Source: Dendrosporobacter quercicolus (GTDB lineage: Bacteria; Bacillota; Negativicutes; DSM-1736; Dendrosporobacteraceae). From it: 64,000 nt of DNA. Position numbers and translations under genes: made by a program. The notes under the pieces are model-generated. The model ran no database searches and had not been told where the DNA came from. It saw nothing but the letters and a program-made list of their open reading frames with translations. Shown here in pieces: positions 28,391 through 37,514 of this stretch; positions within the stretch are counted from its first letter, which is position 1, and every line of letters begins with the position of its first letter. The stretch is taken from positions 388,978 through 452,977 of the forward strand of contig NZ_FNHB01000002.1 in NCBI RefSeq assembly GCF_900104455.1, in the 5' to 3' direction.

Positions 28391-29110
28391 ATGCCTGGCA
28401 ACCTTAGGCCGATTATTTTTTTGCGTAAAAAGATTCAGGAACTCTTAGCTCCCGGATGGGTGAAGCCAAAACCGGTTTATCTGGCTTGTGGTTTATTAAT
28501 CATCGCCGGGACGTTATTATCTTCGGTGGTTATCAGCTTACAGCAAACGGCTGTCGAGCAGCCCGCCGGGTATGCGGACGGCTTAGAGCAGCCGGGAGCG
28601 GAAAGCCTTGCCAGTCCGATTGCCGACCCTGCGGCGGCCGGGACTGATTCGATAAGACCGCCAGTTGAGTCAACAGCGCAGGCCGACCGGCGGCAACAGC
28701 CAGTGCCTGCCGCAGCTAAACCCCGGAAACCCCAATGGCCGGTCAAGGGGGAGATCAGCCGCGAATTTGGCTGGCAGCTTCATCCGGTCTTTCATGACTG
28801 GCGTTATCATCCCGGACTGGATATCAGCGCCGCTGACGGTACCTTTGTCCAGGCCATGCTCGGCGGGCGTATTGCCGATATTTACACCGACAATAAAACC
28901 GGGCTGACCATCGTGATTGCCAGCGGGGAATATACCATCAGCTACGGATCGCTGGATACAATGAATGTTAGCTTAAAAAAAGGCAGTTACGTCAATCAGG
29001 GTGACCAGCTTGGCACTGTGGGGGCCTGCGCTGCAGAACCATACACTCATCTGCACCTTACGGTTAAAGCGGATGAGCAATATATCGATCCCCGGAATTT
29101 ACTGAAATAA
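28391..29110 (+). CDS. spoIIQ: SpoIIQ-like M23 family peptidase
   Basis: A 239-residue protein with one membrane helix (about 34-52), a Pro/Ala-rich linker and a LytM (M23) domain. The zinc ligands are retained: H140 and D144 in HPGLDIS and H220/H222 in THLHLTV. B. subtilis SpoIIQ has lost a ligand, whereas clostridial types keep them, so this one may be a working endopeptidase. Position directly after spoIID supports the SpoIIQ assignment (forespore partner of SpoIIIAH). AGGTGATG precedes ATG 28391; GTG 28382 and ATG 28385 are alternatives. Confidence 0.85.
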   Translation: MPGNLRPIIFLRKKIQELLAPGWVKPKPVYLACGLLIIAGTLLSSVVISLQQTAVEQPAGYADGLEQPGAESLASPIADPAAAGTDSIRPPVESTAQADRRQQPVPAAAKPRKPQWPVKGEISREFGWQLHPVFHDWRYHPGLDISAADGTFVQAMLGGRIADIYTDNKTGLTIVIASGEYTISYGSLDTMNVSLKKGSYVNQGDQLGTVGACAAEPYTHLHLTVKADEQYIDPRNLLK

Positions 29111-29118
29111 TTCCTCTC

Positions 29119-29143
29119 AAGTGAGCCGCGGCTCACTTTTTTT
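29119..29143 (+). terminator. terminator after spoIIQ
   Basis: AAGTGAGCC and GGCTCACTT pair around GC; seven Ts follow from 29137. Confidence 0.9.
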
Positions 29144-29199
29144 ATGCGCCTGGTACCTGATAGGGTACTAGTACTAGCATTTTGATTAGAGAATTTTGG

Positions 29200-29228
29200 T
29201 TGATTTTTACATCAATCTGTAATATACT
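29200..29228 (+). promoter_or_regulatory. sigma-A promoter of the macA-macB operon
   Basis: TTGATT (29200-29205) and TATACT (29223-29228) with a 17-base spacer. TTGAT and ATCAA form an inverted repeat over the -35. A leader of about 140 bases follows, with a hairpin near 29290-29320. Confidence 0.65.
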
Positions 29229-29377
29229 ATGCAATTGACAAGCGGGGAAATTATTCGCGTTTCGTTTGTCAGGGAGCAACGGGAGAATGTTGCTGCCTTT
29301 CATTTTGAGCAAAGCGGCAGCTGATTAAGGCCTTTGCCGGATTGTTGAGCCAGGAGTAAGCGATGGGGGATTGATGA

Positions 29378-30568
29378 ATGACTTTTGATGTTAAAACAGT
29401 ATTGCGATATAAACGGACCGTACTGGGGCTGGCAGTCGTTTTGGCTGGTATCGGCTATGTTCTGACAACGGGAAGCGGCGGGGAGGAAATACACTATAAA
29501 ACGGCGGAAGCCCACCGCGGCAGTATCCGTTCCGTCATCCAGGCGACCGGGTCGCTGGATGCTGTCGAGACAGTTGATGTGGGAACACAAATCTCCGGTA
29601 CGGTTACAAAAATTTACATTGATTATAACAGCAGTGTAAAACAGGGTCAACTGATTGCGGAAATTGACTCAGCCACGCACGAAACCGAGGTGGAGCAGGC
29701 TGAGGCCAATCTGCTTGCCGCTAAAGCTGATTTGATGAACTATCGGGCACTGCTGGCCAAAGCCGGTAAAGATCTTGAACGGACGAGAAAACTGGCGGCT
29801 CAGGAGATGATTGCAAAAACCGAAGTCGATCTGGACGAAAGCATTTATCTTACCGCCCAAGCGCAGGTAGCGTCTGCCCAAGCGCGGATAAAGCAATCGG
29901 AGGCTGCACTGGCGCGGGCCAAGATTAATCTGGGGTATACCAGGATTTATTCGCCGGTTGACGGTGTTGTTGTTGCTAAGCTGGTCGAGCAGGGACAAAC
30001 TGTTGCGGCAAGCTACGCAACGCCCAGCATTGCAAAAATTGCCAGAGATTTAAAGCAGATGAGGGTTGAAGTCAATGTGGACGAAGCGGATATCGGCGGG
30101 ATTAAGCAGGGGCAGAAGGCGGAATTTACCGTTGATGCGTACACAAATGAAAAGTTCTTTGGCGAGGTAACGCAGATTCGTCTTGCCCCTGAAACGAAGG
30201 ACAATGTGGTCAGCTATGCGGTGATTGTCACCGTAGCCAATGACGAAGGGATATTGCTTCCCGGTATGACGGCCAACGTATCTTTGATTGTTCAGCAAAA
30301 AGAAAACATCCTGATGGTGCCGAACGCCGCATTCCGGTTTAAACCGGTTGATCTTAATGCGGCGGCTCCAGTTGACCAGCGCTCTTTCGGGCAGCCTACG
30401 GTGGCGGCAGTGTCTGGGCCTGCGCTCTATACGCTGGAAAAGAAGGATATTGTGAAGAAAGAAGTGGAGAGAGGGATTACCGATGGCCAGTATACGGAAA
30501 TTCTGTCAGGCCTGAGTGAGGGCGAAGCGGTGATTACAGGCATTCTTGTGGAAAAAGAAGGTAAGTAA
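29378..30568 (+). CDS. macA: efflux periplasmic adaptor (MacA/HlyD family)
   Basis: A 396-residue membrane-fusion protein: N-terminal anchor helix (about 15-31), barrel-sandwich halves VDVGTQISGTVTKIYIDYNS and LGYTRIYSPVDGVVVAKLVEQGQ flanking an alpha-hairpin (about 100-185), then beta-barrel and membrane-proximal domains. It should bridge the MacB transporter at 30570-32476 and a TolC channel; the only TolC in the window is at 45842, so the exporter would borrow it. GGGGGATTGATGA precedes ATG 29378. Confidence 0.9.
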   Translation: MTFDVKTVLRYKRTVLGLAVVLAGIGYVLTTGSGGEEIHYKTAEAHRGSIRSVIQATGSLDAVETVDVGTQISGTVTKIYIDYNSSVKQGQLIAEIDSATHETEVEQAEANLLAAKADLMNYRALLAKAGKDLERTRKLAAQEMIAKTEVDLDESIYLTAQAQVASAQARIKQSEAALARAKINLGYTRIYSPVDGVVVAKLVEQGQTVAASYATPSIAKIARDLKQMRVEVNVDEADIGGIKQGQKAEFTVDAYTNEKFFGEVTQIRLAPETKDNVVSYAVIVTVANDEGILLPGMTANVSLIVQQKENILMVPNAAFRFKPVDLNAAAPVDQRSFGQPTVAAVSGPALYTLEKKDIVKKEVERGITDGQYTEILSGLSEGEAVITGILVEKEGK

Positions 30569-30569
30569 T

Positions 30570-31262
30570 ATGTCATTAGTTGTGCTGAAAGATATCCGCA
30601 AGAGCTTTAAGCTGGATGAGGAAGAGGTGGAAATTCTTCACGGCATTAACCTGTCTGTTGCCAAAGGCGAGTTCCTGGCGATGATGGGTCCTTCAGGCTC
30701 AGGAAAGTCCACAACGATGAATTTGCTGGGGTGTCTCGATAAACCGAGTTCGGGGGAGTACTGGCTTGATGGACAAGACACAGCCAGCCTCGCTCCCGAG
30801 GCGCTGGCCGGAATCCGCAATCGGAAAATCGGCTTTGTGTTTCAGGGCTTCAACCTGCTGCCTAAGACCAGCGCGCTGGAGAACGTGGAACTGCCGCTCT
30901 TATATGCGGGCGTACCGCAAAAGGAACGGCGCGAAAGAGCGATTGAAGCGCTTGCCCTGATGGGGTTGTCAAACCGGTTGTATCATGAGCCGGCGCAGTT
31001 GTCGGGCGGTCAGCAGCAGCGGGTAGCGATTGCCCGCGGCATTGTGAATAAAGCTCCGCTGCTGATGGCTGATGAACCGACGGGAAATCTGGATTCCAAG
31101 ACCAGCGACGAAATTATGAATTTATTTGTCAAATTAAACCGGGAAATGGGCATCACCATTATTTTGGTTACCCATGAACTGGATGTGGCGGCCTATGCAA
31201 ACCGGCTTGTTCATTTTAGGGATGGCAGAATTATGAATGATGAAAGGTCAAACCAGCCATGA
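30570..31262 (+). CDS. macB: ABC exporter ATP-binding protein (MacB N-terminal half)
   Basis: A 230-residue ATPase with Walker [10 protein letters not shown], signature LSGGQQQR, Walker B LLMADEPTGNLD and switch His in LVTHELDVA. In E. coli this domain is fused to the permease; here the two are separate genes overlapping by four bases (ATGA). It starts one base after the macA stop. Confidence 0.92.
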   Translation: MSLVVLKDIRKSFKLDEEEVEILHGINLSVAKGEFLAMMGPSGSGKSTTMNLLGCLDKPSSGEYWLDGQDTASLAPEALAGIRNRKIGFVFQGFNLLPKTSALENVELPLLYAGVPQKERRERAIEALALMGLSNRLYHEPAQLSGGQQQRVAIARGIVNKAPLLMADEPTGNLDSKTSDEIMNLFVKLNREMGITIILVTHELDVAAYANRLVHFRDGRIMNDERSNQP

Positions 31263-32476
31263 TTTCTACACTGGAGATAGTCAGAACCGCTATACGGGCC
31301 CTGTATAGAAACAAGCTGAGGTCTATGCTGACGGCGCTCGGCATCATCATCGGCGTAGCGGCCGTGATTGCGGCATTTGCCGTCGGGCAGGGCGCGAATA
31401 AAAGCATTGATGAGCAGATTGCGTCATTTGGCAGTAATTTTATTATTGTATTTCCTGATCGTTCGGCCATGTCTTCCCGAGGCAACACCCGTCATCTTAC
31501 CTTGGCCGATGCGGATGCGATAGAGCGTGAAGTATCGGGCATTGAAGCGGTCGCTCCTGTGATTGAGACCACTGTTACGCTGATTTATGGCAACGCCAAC
31601 TGGAGCACCCGCCTGACCGGCAGCAGTTCGGCCTATGCCACTGTGCAGGACAGGACAATTGCCAAGGGCCGGAACTTAAATGACAGTGATGTGCGGCAGG
31701 CGGCCAAAGTGGTGATGATTGGGCAGACGGTTGCTGATAAGATCTTCTTTAATGAAGATCCGCTGGGCAAAATGATCCGGATTAATCGAGTGCCGTTTAC
31801 GGTTGCCGGGGTGTTCGACGCCAAGGGGCAAAGCAACATGGGCGAGGACCGGGACGATTTCGTCCTGGTTCCGGTAACTGCCGCCCAAAGCCGTCTTGTT
31901 CGCTGGAACACGCCGGGACGGATCCACATGATTTTTATCAAAGGCCTTTCCATGAATTCACTCCAGTTTATCCAGAACGAGACCGAGTCCCTGTTGCGCG
32001 AACGGCATAGAATTAAAGCCGGGGAAACCGATGATTTTGCGGTAAGAAATATCAGTCAGTTTCTGGAGGCGCGGCGTAAGACAACGGCCATCATGTCGAT
32101 GCTGCTTGGCTCAATCGCGTTTATATCCCTCGTGGTGGGCGGTATCGGCATTATGAATATCATGCTGGTATCTGTATCGGAGCGTACCCGGGAGATCGGA
32201 ATACGGATGGCTGTCGGCGCTCAGGCGAGAGACATCCGGCTGCAGTTTTTGCTGGAGGCGACGGTCTTGTCCATGCTTGGCGGCTTGCTCGGAATTATCC
32301 TGGGCGTATTTTCCGGCTATATGCTGGCCTCCTTTACCGAAGCTCCGCCGGTATTTACCGCTGCCTCCATTCTGCTGGCCTTCGTCTTCTCGGCGGCCGT
32401 CGGAATCGGGTTTGGCTACTATCCCGCCCATAAGGCATCTTGCTTGCATCCGATTGATGCGCTGAAATATGAGTAA
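31259..32476 (+). CDS. ABC exporter permease (MacB C-terminal half)
   Basis: A 405-residue permease with four membrane helices: one at the N-terminus (RSMLTALGIIIGVAAVIAAF), a MacB periplasmic core (about 45-265), and three at the C-terminus with SERTREIGIRMAVGAQ. It ends with the usual HPIDALKYE. With the ATPase and adaptor it forms a tripartite exporter; peptides, lipids or antibiotics are possible substrates. Confidence 0.92.
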   Translation: MISTLEIVRTAIRALYRNKLRSMLTALGIIIGVAAVIAAFAVGQGANKSIDEQIASFGSNFIIVFPDRSAMSSRGNTRHLTLADADAIEREVSGIEAVAPVIETTVTLIYGNANWSTRLTGSSSAYATVQDRTIAKGRNLNDSDVRQAAKVVMIGQTVADKIFFNEDPLGKMIRINRVPFTVAGVFDAKGQSNMGEDRDDFVLVPVTAAQSRLVRWNTPGRIHMIFIKGLSMNSLQFIQNETESLLRERHRIKAGETDDFAVRNISQFLEARRKTTAIMSMLLGSIAFISLVVGGIGIMNIMLVSVSERTREIGIRMAVGAQARDIRLQFLLEATVLSMLGGLLGIILGVFSGYMLASFTEAPPVFTAASILLAFVFSAAVGIGFGYYPAHKASCLHPIDALKYE

Positions 32477-32521
32477 GCAGCTGAGCCGCGAACAGGCCGG
32501 TAAAAACATATAAAATTGGCG

Positions 32522-32560
32522 GCAGGGCCGGTCAGTTTATCGCTGAACGGCCCTGCTTTC
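32522..32560 (+). terminator. terminator after the macAB genes
   Basis: GCAGGGCCG and CGGCCCTGC pair around a 17-base loop, followed by TTTCATT. The T run is short. Confidence 0.6.
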
Positions 32561-32702
32561 ATTGTCTAAAGGGAGCATAACGCCATTGCCGCCTGCCCGT
32601 ACACTGAAGTTCCACTGCTTTTGCCAGACAATCTAAATGGTATGCTTTCTCTGTTGTCCGCATATACATGTTAGCAAACGGGGGCGAGGGGGAAGCAAAA
32701 AA

Positions 32703-32966
32703 ATGAAAGATTATATCCGCAAAAGGGTATTGGACATTTGCAATCATATTTTAGAAAGCAAGGACACCGTACGGCAGGCGGCTGCAGTTTTCGGCGTTAG
32801 TAAAAGCACCGTACACAAAGACATGATTGAGCGGCTGCCGCTGATAAATAAACGTTTGGCAACAAAGGTTAGGACGGTACTGGAGCAAAACAAAGCTGAA
32901 CGCCATATCCGGGGCGGGGAGGCCACGCGGAAAAAATACAAAGAGCCAAAAGAAAATGATGAATAA
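32703..32966 (+). CDS. spoIIID: sporulation transcriptional regulator SpoIIID
   Basis: An 87-residue DNA-binding protein of the mother cell that tunes sigma-E genes and early sigma-K transcription. Its helix-turn-helix is KDTVRQAAAVFGVSKSTVHKD in the middle (about residues 20-40), preceded by MKDYIRKRVLDICNHIL; the basic C-terminus (KAERHIRGGEATRKKYK) fits the second DNA-contact region. ATG 32703 follows GGGGGAAG. The next gene is mbl, the Bacillus order. Candidate sigma-E boxes upstream are weak. Confidence 0.95.
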   Translation: MKDYIRKRVLDICNHILESKDTVRQAAAVFGVSKSTVHKDMIERLPLINKRLATKVRTVLEQNKAERHIRGGEATRKKYKEPKENDE

Positions 32967-33156
32967 TAAAGGATTTTATTGTAAAATGTAGAATCTTTAC
33001 TCCAAATATTGTTATGGGCTTTTGCAAAGAAGTTTAACGTTATGAGTGAGCTGCATAGGATTTGGGGACTTACCCGAAAAAGCGGCGACAGCCGTTTTTT
33101 TAGGGTTGAAAAATGGGACAATCAGGGCAGGGGAAGTTGGGGAGAGGGGATTCTGG

Positions 33157-34185
33157 ATGTTTGGGATGTCAATGGATATCGGGGTGGATTTAGGTACCGC
33201 CAATGTTCTGGTCTATATAAAAGGTAAGGGGATTGTGCTGAGTGAGCCGTCGGTTGTGGCCATTGACCGGGATACCAACCGGGTACTGGCAATCGGCGAG
33301 GAAGCGCGCCGGATGCTGGGACGTACGCCTGGCAATATTATTGCCATCAGACCGCTAAGGGAAGGCGTAATTGCCGATTACGACACAACGGAAAGCATGC
33401 TGCGCCACTTTATTGAAAAGGTGGCCGGCAAGAGTTTCTTTTTTAAGCCGCGGATTATGATTTGCATACCGTCAGGCGTGACTACCGTGGAGAAAAGAGC
33501 GGTACTGGAAGCGGCGGTTCAGGCCGGCGCCAGAAAAACTTATCTGATCGAGGAACCTCTGGCCGCGGCATTGGGCGCCGGCTTGGAAATTTCCGAGCCC
33601 TGCGGCGCAATGGTTGTTGATATTGGCGGCGGCACCACTGATGTGGCGGTGCTCAGTCTGGGCGGCATCGTTGTCAGCGAGTCACTGAGAATTGGCGGCG
33701 ACAAATTTGATGAAGCTCTGGTCCGGTTTGTGAAAAAGGAATACAATATGATGATTGGTGAGCGGACGGCTGAGGAAATTAAAGTGAAAATCGGCACGGC
33801 CTATCCGAACGGCCGTGACGAAAAGCTGGAAATCCGCGGCCGCGATTTGTTATCCGGTTTGCCGAAAACTGTTCGAATTACTTCAGCTGAAACAAGAGAA
33901 GCCTTGCATGAGACGGTGTCGCTGATCGTGCATTGCGTTAAAGCGGTGTTGGAAAACACACCGCCTGAATTGTCGTCCGACATTATGGATCGCGGCATTG
34001 TTATGACCGGCGGCGGTTCCCTGCTGCATGGCCTGGACCGGCTGATTAAGGAAGAGACCGGCATTCCCACCTATCTGGCGGACGATCCGCTTTCCTGTGT
34101 GGCTTTAGGAACGGGAAAAGCCCTGGATTCCCTGGAAAATATTGAGGACAGCCTGACAACCTTGAAAAAAAGCAGCATTGCCTGA
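33157..34185 (+). CDS. mbl: rod-shape protein Mbl/MreB
   Basis: A 342-residue actin-like ATPase that steers cell-wall synthesis. The phosphate-1 loop IGVDLGTANVLVY, phosphate-2 VVDIGGGTTDVAVLSLGG, and adenosine loop MTGGGSLLHGLDRLI are present. GGGGAGAGGGG precedes ATG 33157. The spoIIID-mbl-flgF-flgG order identifies it with Bacillus mbl rather than the mreBCD copy. The cell is therefore likely rod-shaped or curved. Confidence 0.9.
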   Translation: MFGMSMDIGVDLGTANVLVYIKGKGIVLSEPSVVAIDRDTNRVLAIGEEARRMLGRTPGNIIAIRPLREGVIADYDTTESMLRHFIEKVAGKSFFFKPRIMICIPSGVTTVEKRAVLEAAVQAGARKTYLIEEPLAAALGAGLEISEPCGAMVVDIGGGTTDVAVLSLGGIVVSESLRIGGDKFDEALVRFVKKEYNMMIGERTAEEIKVKIGTAYPNGRDEKLEIRGRDLLSGLPKTVRITSAETREALHETVSLIVHCVKAVLENTPPELSSDIMDRGIVMTGGGSLLHGLDRLIKEETGIPTYLADDPLSCVALGTGKALDSLENIEDSLTTLKKSSIA

Positions 34186-34233
34186 GCCTCACGGGGCAGG
34201 GCTGCAACGACTATAATTTTTAGGAGGCCTACT

Positions 34234-34977
34234 ATGATTCGTGGACTGTATACCGGAGCTTCCGGCATGATCGCCGAAACCATCCGGACGGATGCTACCG
34301 CCAATAATCTGGCAAATGTCAATACTGCGGGTTATAAAAAGGATGTGGCGGTCAACACCGAATTTGGCGAAATGCTGCTGTACCGGGTCAACGACGGCAA
34401 CAACACCCAGGCTGTCGGCAGCCTGGGACGGGGCACGCAGATTGATGAAATCGCCACAATCCAGGCGCAGGGTGTAACCCGCCAGACTGGCAATGACTTT
34501 GATCTGGCGATTGAGGGGCCGGGTTTTTTTGCTGTTGAAACTCCGGCCGGAGTCCGTTATACGCGCAACGGCACTTTTGCCAAAAACGTTGTTGGCGATC
34601 TCGTTACCCAGGACGGCAACCGGGTTCTGGGGCAGAACGGGCCTGTCCGGATTAACGGCAATACAATGACAGTGACCGAAACCGGCCAGATTCTGGTTGA
34701 TGACCTGCCGGCCGATCAGCTGCAGCTCGTGGGCTTTGCCGACGAACAGCAACTGACCAAGGAAGGTTCAAGCCTGTATGCCGCTGCGCCTGACCTTCAG
34801 CCACAGCCTGCGGCCGGGCGGGTATTGCAGGGGCACATAGAAGGTGCCAATGTAAACGTGGTAGCTGAAATGGTAAATTTGATCAACAGTTACCGGACTT
34901 ATGAGGCCAATGCCAAGACGGTGCAGTCTCAGGATCAAATTTTGGACAAAGCGGTTAACGAGGTTGGCAGGGTTTAG
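34234..34977 (+). CDS. flgF: flagellar basal-body rod protein (FlgF-type)
   Basis: A 247-residue rod/hook-family protein: N-terminal MIRGLYTGASGM...[14 protein letters not shown] and C-terminal EGANVNVVAEMVNLINSYRTYEANAKTVQSQD segments form the conserved coiled-coil ends. It is shorter than FlgG and lies first of the pair, which fits the proximal rod protein FlgF (FlhO in Bacillus). It follows mbl by 48 bases and is exported by the flagellar type III system, so it has no signal peptide. Confidence 0.88.
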   Translation: MIRGLYTGASGMIAETIRTDATANNLANVNTAGYKKDVAVNTEFGEMLLYRVNDGNNTQAVGSLGRGTQIDEIATIQAQGVTRQTGNDFDLAIEGPGFFAVETPAGVRYTRNGTFAKNVVGDLVTQDGNRVLGQNGPVRINGNTMTVTETGQILVDDLPADQLQLVGFADEQQLTKEGSSLYAAAPDLQPQPAAGRVLQGHIEGANVNVVAEMVNLINSYRTYEANAKTVQSQDQILDKAVNEVGRV

Positions 34978-35114
34978 AAAAACCGCTAAAAATTAACTTA
35001 ATATTTTTCGCTTTTTGTACGATGTATAGATAGAAGGCTGGACCGCTCAGGAGGCCTTAAACTGTTGAATGACGGAAACAGTTGAATACCATAAATTCGG
35101 GAGGTACTAAATTT

Positions 35115-35900
35115 ATGATGCGCTCACTCTGGACAGCGGCGTCAGGCATGACAGCTCAGCAGTCTAATCTTGATGTGGTTTCCAATAATCTGGCAAACGT
35201 GAATACTACCGGCTTCAAAAAAAGCCGTTCTGATTTTCAGGACTTAATGTATCAGACCATACGGCAGGCCGGCACGACCACCGGTCCTGACAACCAATTG
35301 CCGACAGGCGTTCAGATCGGTCATGGCACCCGGCTTGTGGCGACGCAAAAGATCTATACCCAGGGCAGTTTCCAAAGCACCGGCAATTCTTATGATATTG
35401 CGATAGAAGGCGACGGTTTCTTTCAAATTGCCATGCCGGACGGCACGATTGCTTATACCAGGGACGGTTCCTTTAAAAAAGATGAGAACGGACGGCTTGT
35501 CACTTCGGAAGGTTATGCGCTGGATCCTGAGATTGCCGTTCCCGAAGAAGCGCTGGATCTTACCATATCGGCTGAAGGTGTGGTGTCGGTAAGCCTGCCC
35601 GGCCAGGATCCTGAGGAAATCGGCCAGATTGAGCTGGCCCGCTTTATTAACCCGGCCGGTTTGGAGAATATCGGCCGGAACCTGGTCAGGGAAACCGCGG
35701 CTTCCGGTGCGCCGGTGGTTGTTAATCCGGGAACTGACGGCGCAGGGACGCTCGTGCAGAAATATCTGGAAATGTCCAATGTTCAGGTTGTTGAAGAGAT
35801 GGTCAATATGATTGTGGCGCAAAGAGCTTATGAGACCAATTCCAAAGCGATTACCACTTCGGATGACATGCTGAGTCAGGCCAATAATTTAAAACGCTAG
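35115..35900 (+). CDS. flgG: flagellar distal rod protein FlgG
   Basis: A 261-residue distal rod protein. The N-terminus [36 protein letters not shown] (in two blocks) and the C-terminus [29 protein letters not shown] are FlgG-like. GGGAGGT precedes ATG 35115. The B. subtilis counterpart is FlhP. The 137-base gap before it is AT-rich and may hold an extra promoter, but I see no clear boxes. Confidence 0.93.
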   Translation: MMRSLWTAASGMTAQQSNLDVVSNNLANVNTTGFKKSRSDFQDLMYQTIRQAGTTTGPDNQLPTGVQIGHGTRLVATQKIYTQGSFQSTGNSYDIAIEGDGFFQIAMPDGTIAYTRDGSFKKDENGRLVTSEGYALDPEIAVPEEALDLTISAEGVVSVSLPGQDPEEIGQIELARFINPAGLENIGRNLVRETAASGAPVVVNPGTDGAGTLVQKYLEMSNVQVVEEMVNMIVAQRAYETNSKAITTSDDMLSQANNLKR

Positions 35901-35908
35901 GCGGAGCT

Positions 35909-36889
35909 ATGGTTAAAAAAGCACTGTTTTGTTGTTTTTTACTGCTGTGTTTATACCTATTCCCGATGGCGGCGCAGGCCGGGGCGATTACCGTAACGGT
36001 TGCCGAGGAAGCCGTCGTACGGGGGCCGCTGATTACTCTGGGCGAGCTTGCTGAAATCTCCGGAGCCGATTCGGATAAAGTGCTGCGTATGGCGCAGCTT
36101 ACTCTGGGCAGCGCCCCGCCGCCCGGCGGCAGCTTAGTGCTGACCGATAAACTATTAACAATGCGCCTGGCTTCGGCCGACGCCAGGTACGGCGATATTG
36201 TCTGGCAGGTTCCGGCGAAAATCAAGGTGACTACCGGGTCGCAGAAGCTTAGCGGCGCCATGCTGACAGCAGCTGCGATAGAGGCGATTAAAGACAAGAT
36301 CGGCCAGTCCCTCAATGAGGCGGATTTATCGATTGTCCTGGCGGTTCCGGCCCCGGATCTCACGCTGCCGCAGGGCGACGTCTTTCTGACGGTGGATCTG
36401 CCTTATGGGGTTCGTTACACTACGCCGACGGTGGCCAGGATCAATATTATGCTTGATCATCAGTTGTACAACCGGCGGAACGTCAGTTTTGACGTTAAGT
36501 ACTTTCAGTCGGTGGTGGTAGCGGACAAGCTGATTGACAAGAATCAGATCCTGCTGCCGCAGGATTTACGTTATGAACGGATGGATACCAGTAAATTGTC
36601 CCCCGGCTACTTTACCGATATCGGCAGGGTTGCGGGCTTAATGGTCCGGCGTTCTTTGACGCCGGGGGCCATAGTAAACAACCGCAGTCTGGAAAAGCCG
36701 GTATTGGTGAAACGCGGCAATCATGTGACGATTTTGGCCCGGGTGGGCGGGATTGAAGTCCAGACCGCCGGACAGGCGATGCAGGATGGCGGCGCCGGCG
36801 ATATGATCCGCGTTCAGAATTTTGTATCAAAAAAAATTCTTTCCGCCAGAGTGCTGGATGCAATAACCGTCCAGGTGGATAATATATAA
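35909..36889 (+). CDS. flgA: flagellar P-ring assembly chaperone FlgA
   Basis: A 326-residue periplasmic protein with a signal peptide (1-24, ending MAAQAG). The C-terminal SAF-type domain contains DKLIDKNQILLPQDLRYERMD, GLMVRRSLTPGAIVNNRSLEKP and GDMIRVQN, typical of FlgA. It is needed to assemble FlgI into the P-ring. It starts 9 bases after flgG and belongs to the same operon. Confidence 0.9.
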   Translation: MVKKALFCCFLLLCLYLFPMAAQAGAITVTVAEEAVVRGPLITLGELAEISGADSDKVLRMAQLTLGSAPPPGGSLVLTDKLLTMRLASADARYGDIVWQVPAKIKVTTGSQKLSGAMLTAAAIEAIKDKIGQSLNEADLSIVLAVPAPDLTLPQGDVFLTVDLPYGVRYTTPTVARINIMLDHQLYNRRNVSFDVKYFQSVVVADKLIDKNQILLPQDLRYERMDTSKLSPGYFTDIGRVAGLMVRRSLTPGAIVNNRSLEKPVLVKRGNHVTILARVGGIEVQTAGQAMQDGGAGDMIRVQNFVSKKILSARVLDAITVQVDNI

Positions 36890-36906
36890 CGGAGAGTGAT
36901 GCCAAA

Positions 36907-37503
36907 ATGAATCAGTTGGGAAAAACCGCACTGGCCGTCATGCTGGTGCTGCTGATGATGGCCGGACCGGTTTCCGGTGCACTGGCCGCTTCCCTTTGGA
37001 CCGATACTGCAGCGACCGCCGGCTTGTTCAGTGATATTAAAGCCAAGGGGGTTGGCGATTCGCTGACCATTATTATCAATGAAACTTCCAATGCCAGCCG
37101 CACCGGCAACGCCAGCAACAATAAATCGGCGAATGTGGGGGCCGACGCCGGCGTGGGAATTTTTAAATTCCTGGCTGAGGCCAGCGCCGGCAGCAGTGAC
37201 AGTTTTAAAGCGCAGGGGTCAATTAACAATACGAATAAAGTAACCGGCAGAATTACGGTTCAGGTTACTGAGGTCAAGCCAAACGGCGATCTGATTGTTT
37301 CCGGCACGCAAAGCATCAAGCAGAATGGTGAAGAACAGAAAATTACGATAACCGGCAGTGTCCGTCCGTATGATATTATGTCCGACAATACGGTGTTATC
37401 CAATTATGTGGCTGATGCGCAGCTCAGAATTGACGGTAAAGGACCGCTTGCCAATAAACAACGTCAGGGTATTCTGACCCAAATATTCAATTTCTTGTTT
37501 TAG
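36907..37503 (+). CDS. flgH: flagellar L-ring protein FlgH without lipobox
   Basis: A 198-residue L-ring protein. LFSDIKAKGVGDSLTIIINETSNASR (in two blocks), the central Ser/Asn-rich region, VTEVKPNGDLIVSGTQSI and VRPYDIMSDNTVLSNYVADAQL are all FlgH-like. E. coli FlgH is a lipoprotein; this protein has a signal peptide ending GALAAS and no cysteine anywhere, so it cannot be lipidated. It lies 17 bases after flgA. Presence of FlgH shows the flagellum crosses an outer membrane. Confidence 0.92.
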   Translation: MNQLGKTALAVMLVLLMMAGPVSGALAASLWTDTAATAGLFSDIKAKGVGDSLTIIINETSNASRTGNASNNKSANVGADAGVGIFKFLAEASAGSSDSFKAQGSINNTNKVTGRITVQVTEVKPNGDLIVSGTQSIKQNGEEQKITITGSVRPYDIMSDNTVLSNYVADAQLRIDGKGPLANKQRQGILTQIFNFLF

Positions 37504-37514
37504 TGGAGGCTATT

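Noticed and set aside
34978..35114. Sigma-28 (flagellar) promoter before flgG
   Set aside because: TAAA-like boxes occur, but nothing close to GCCGATAA follows at 15 bases.
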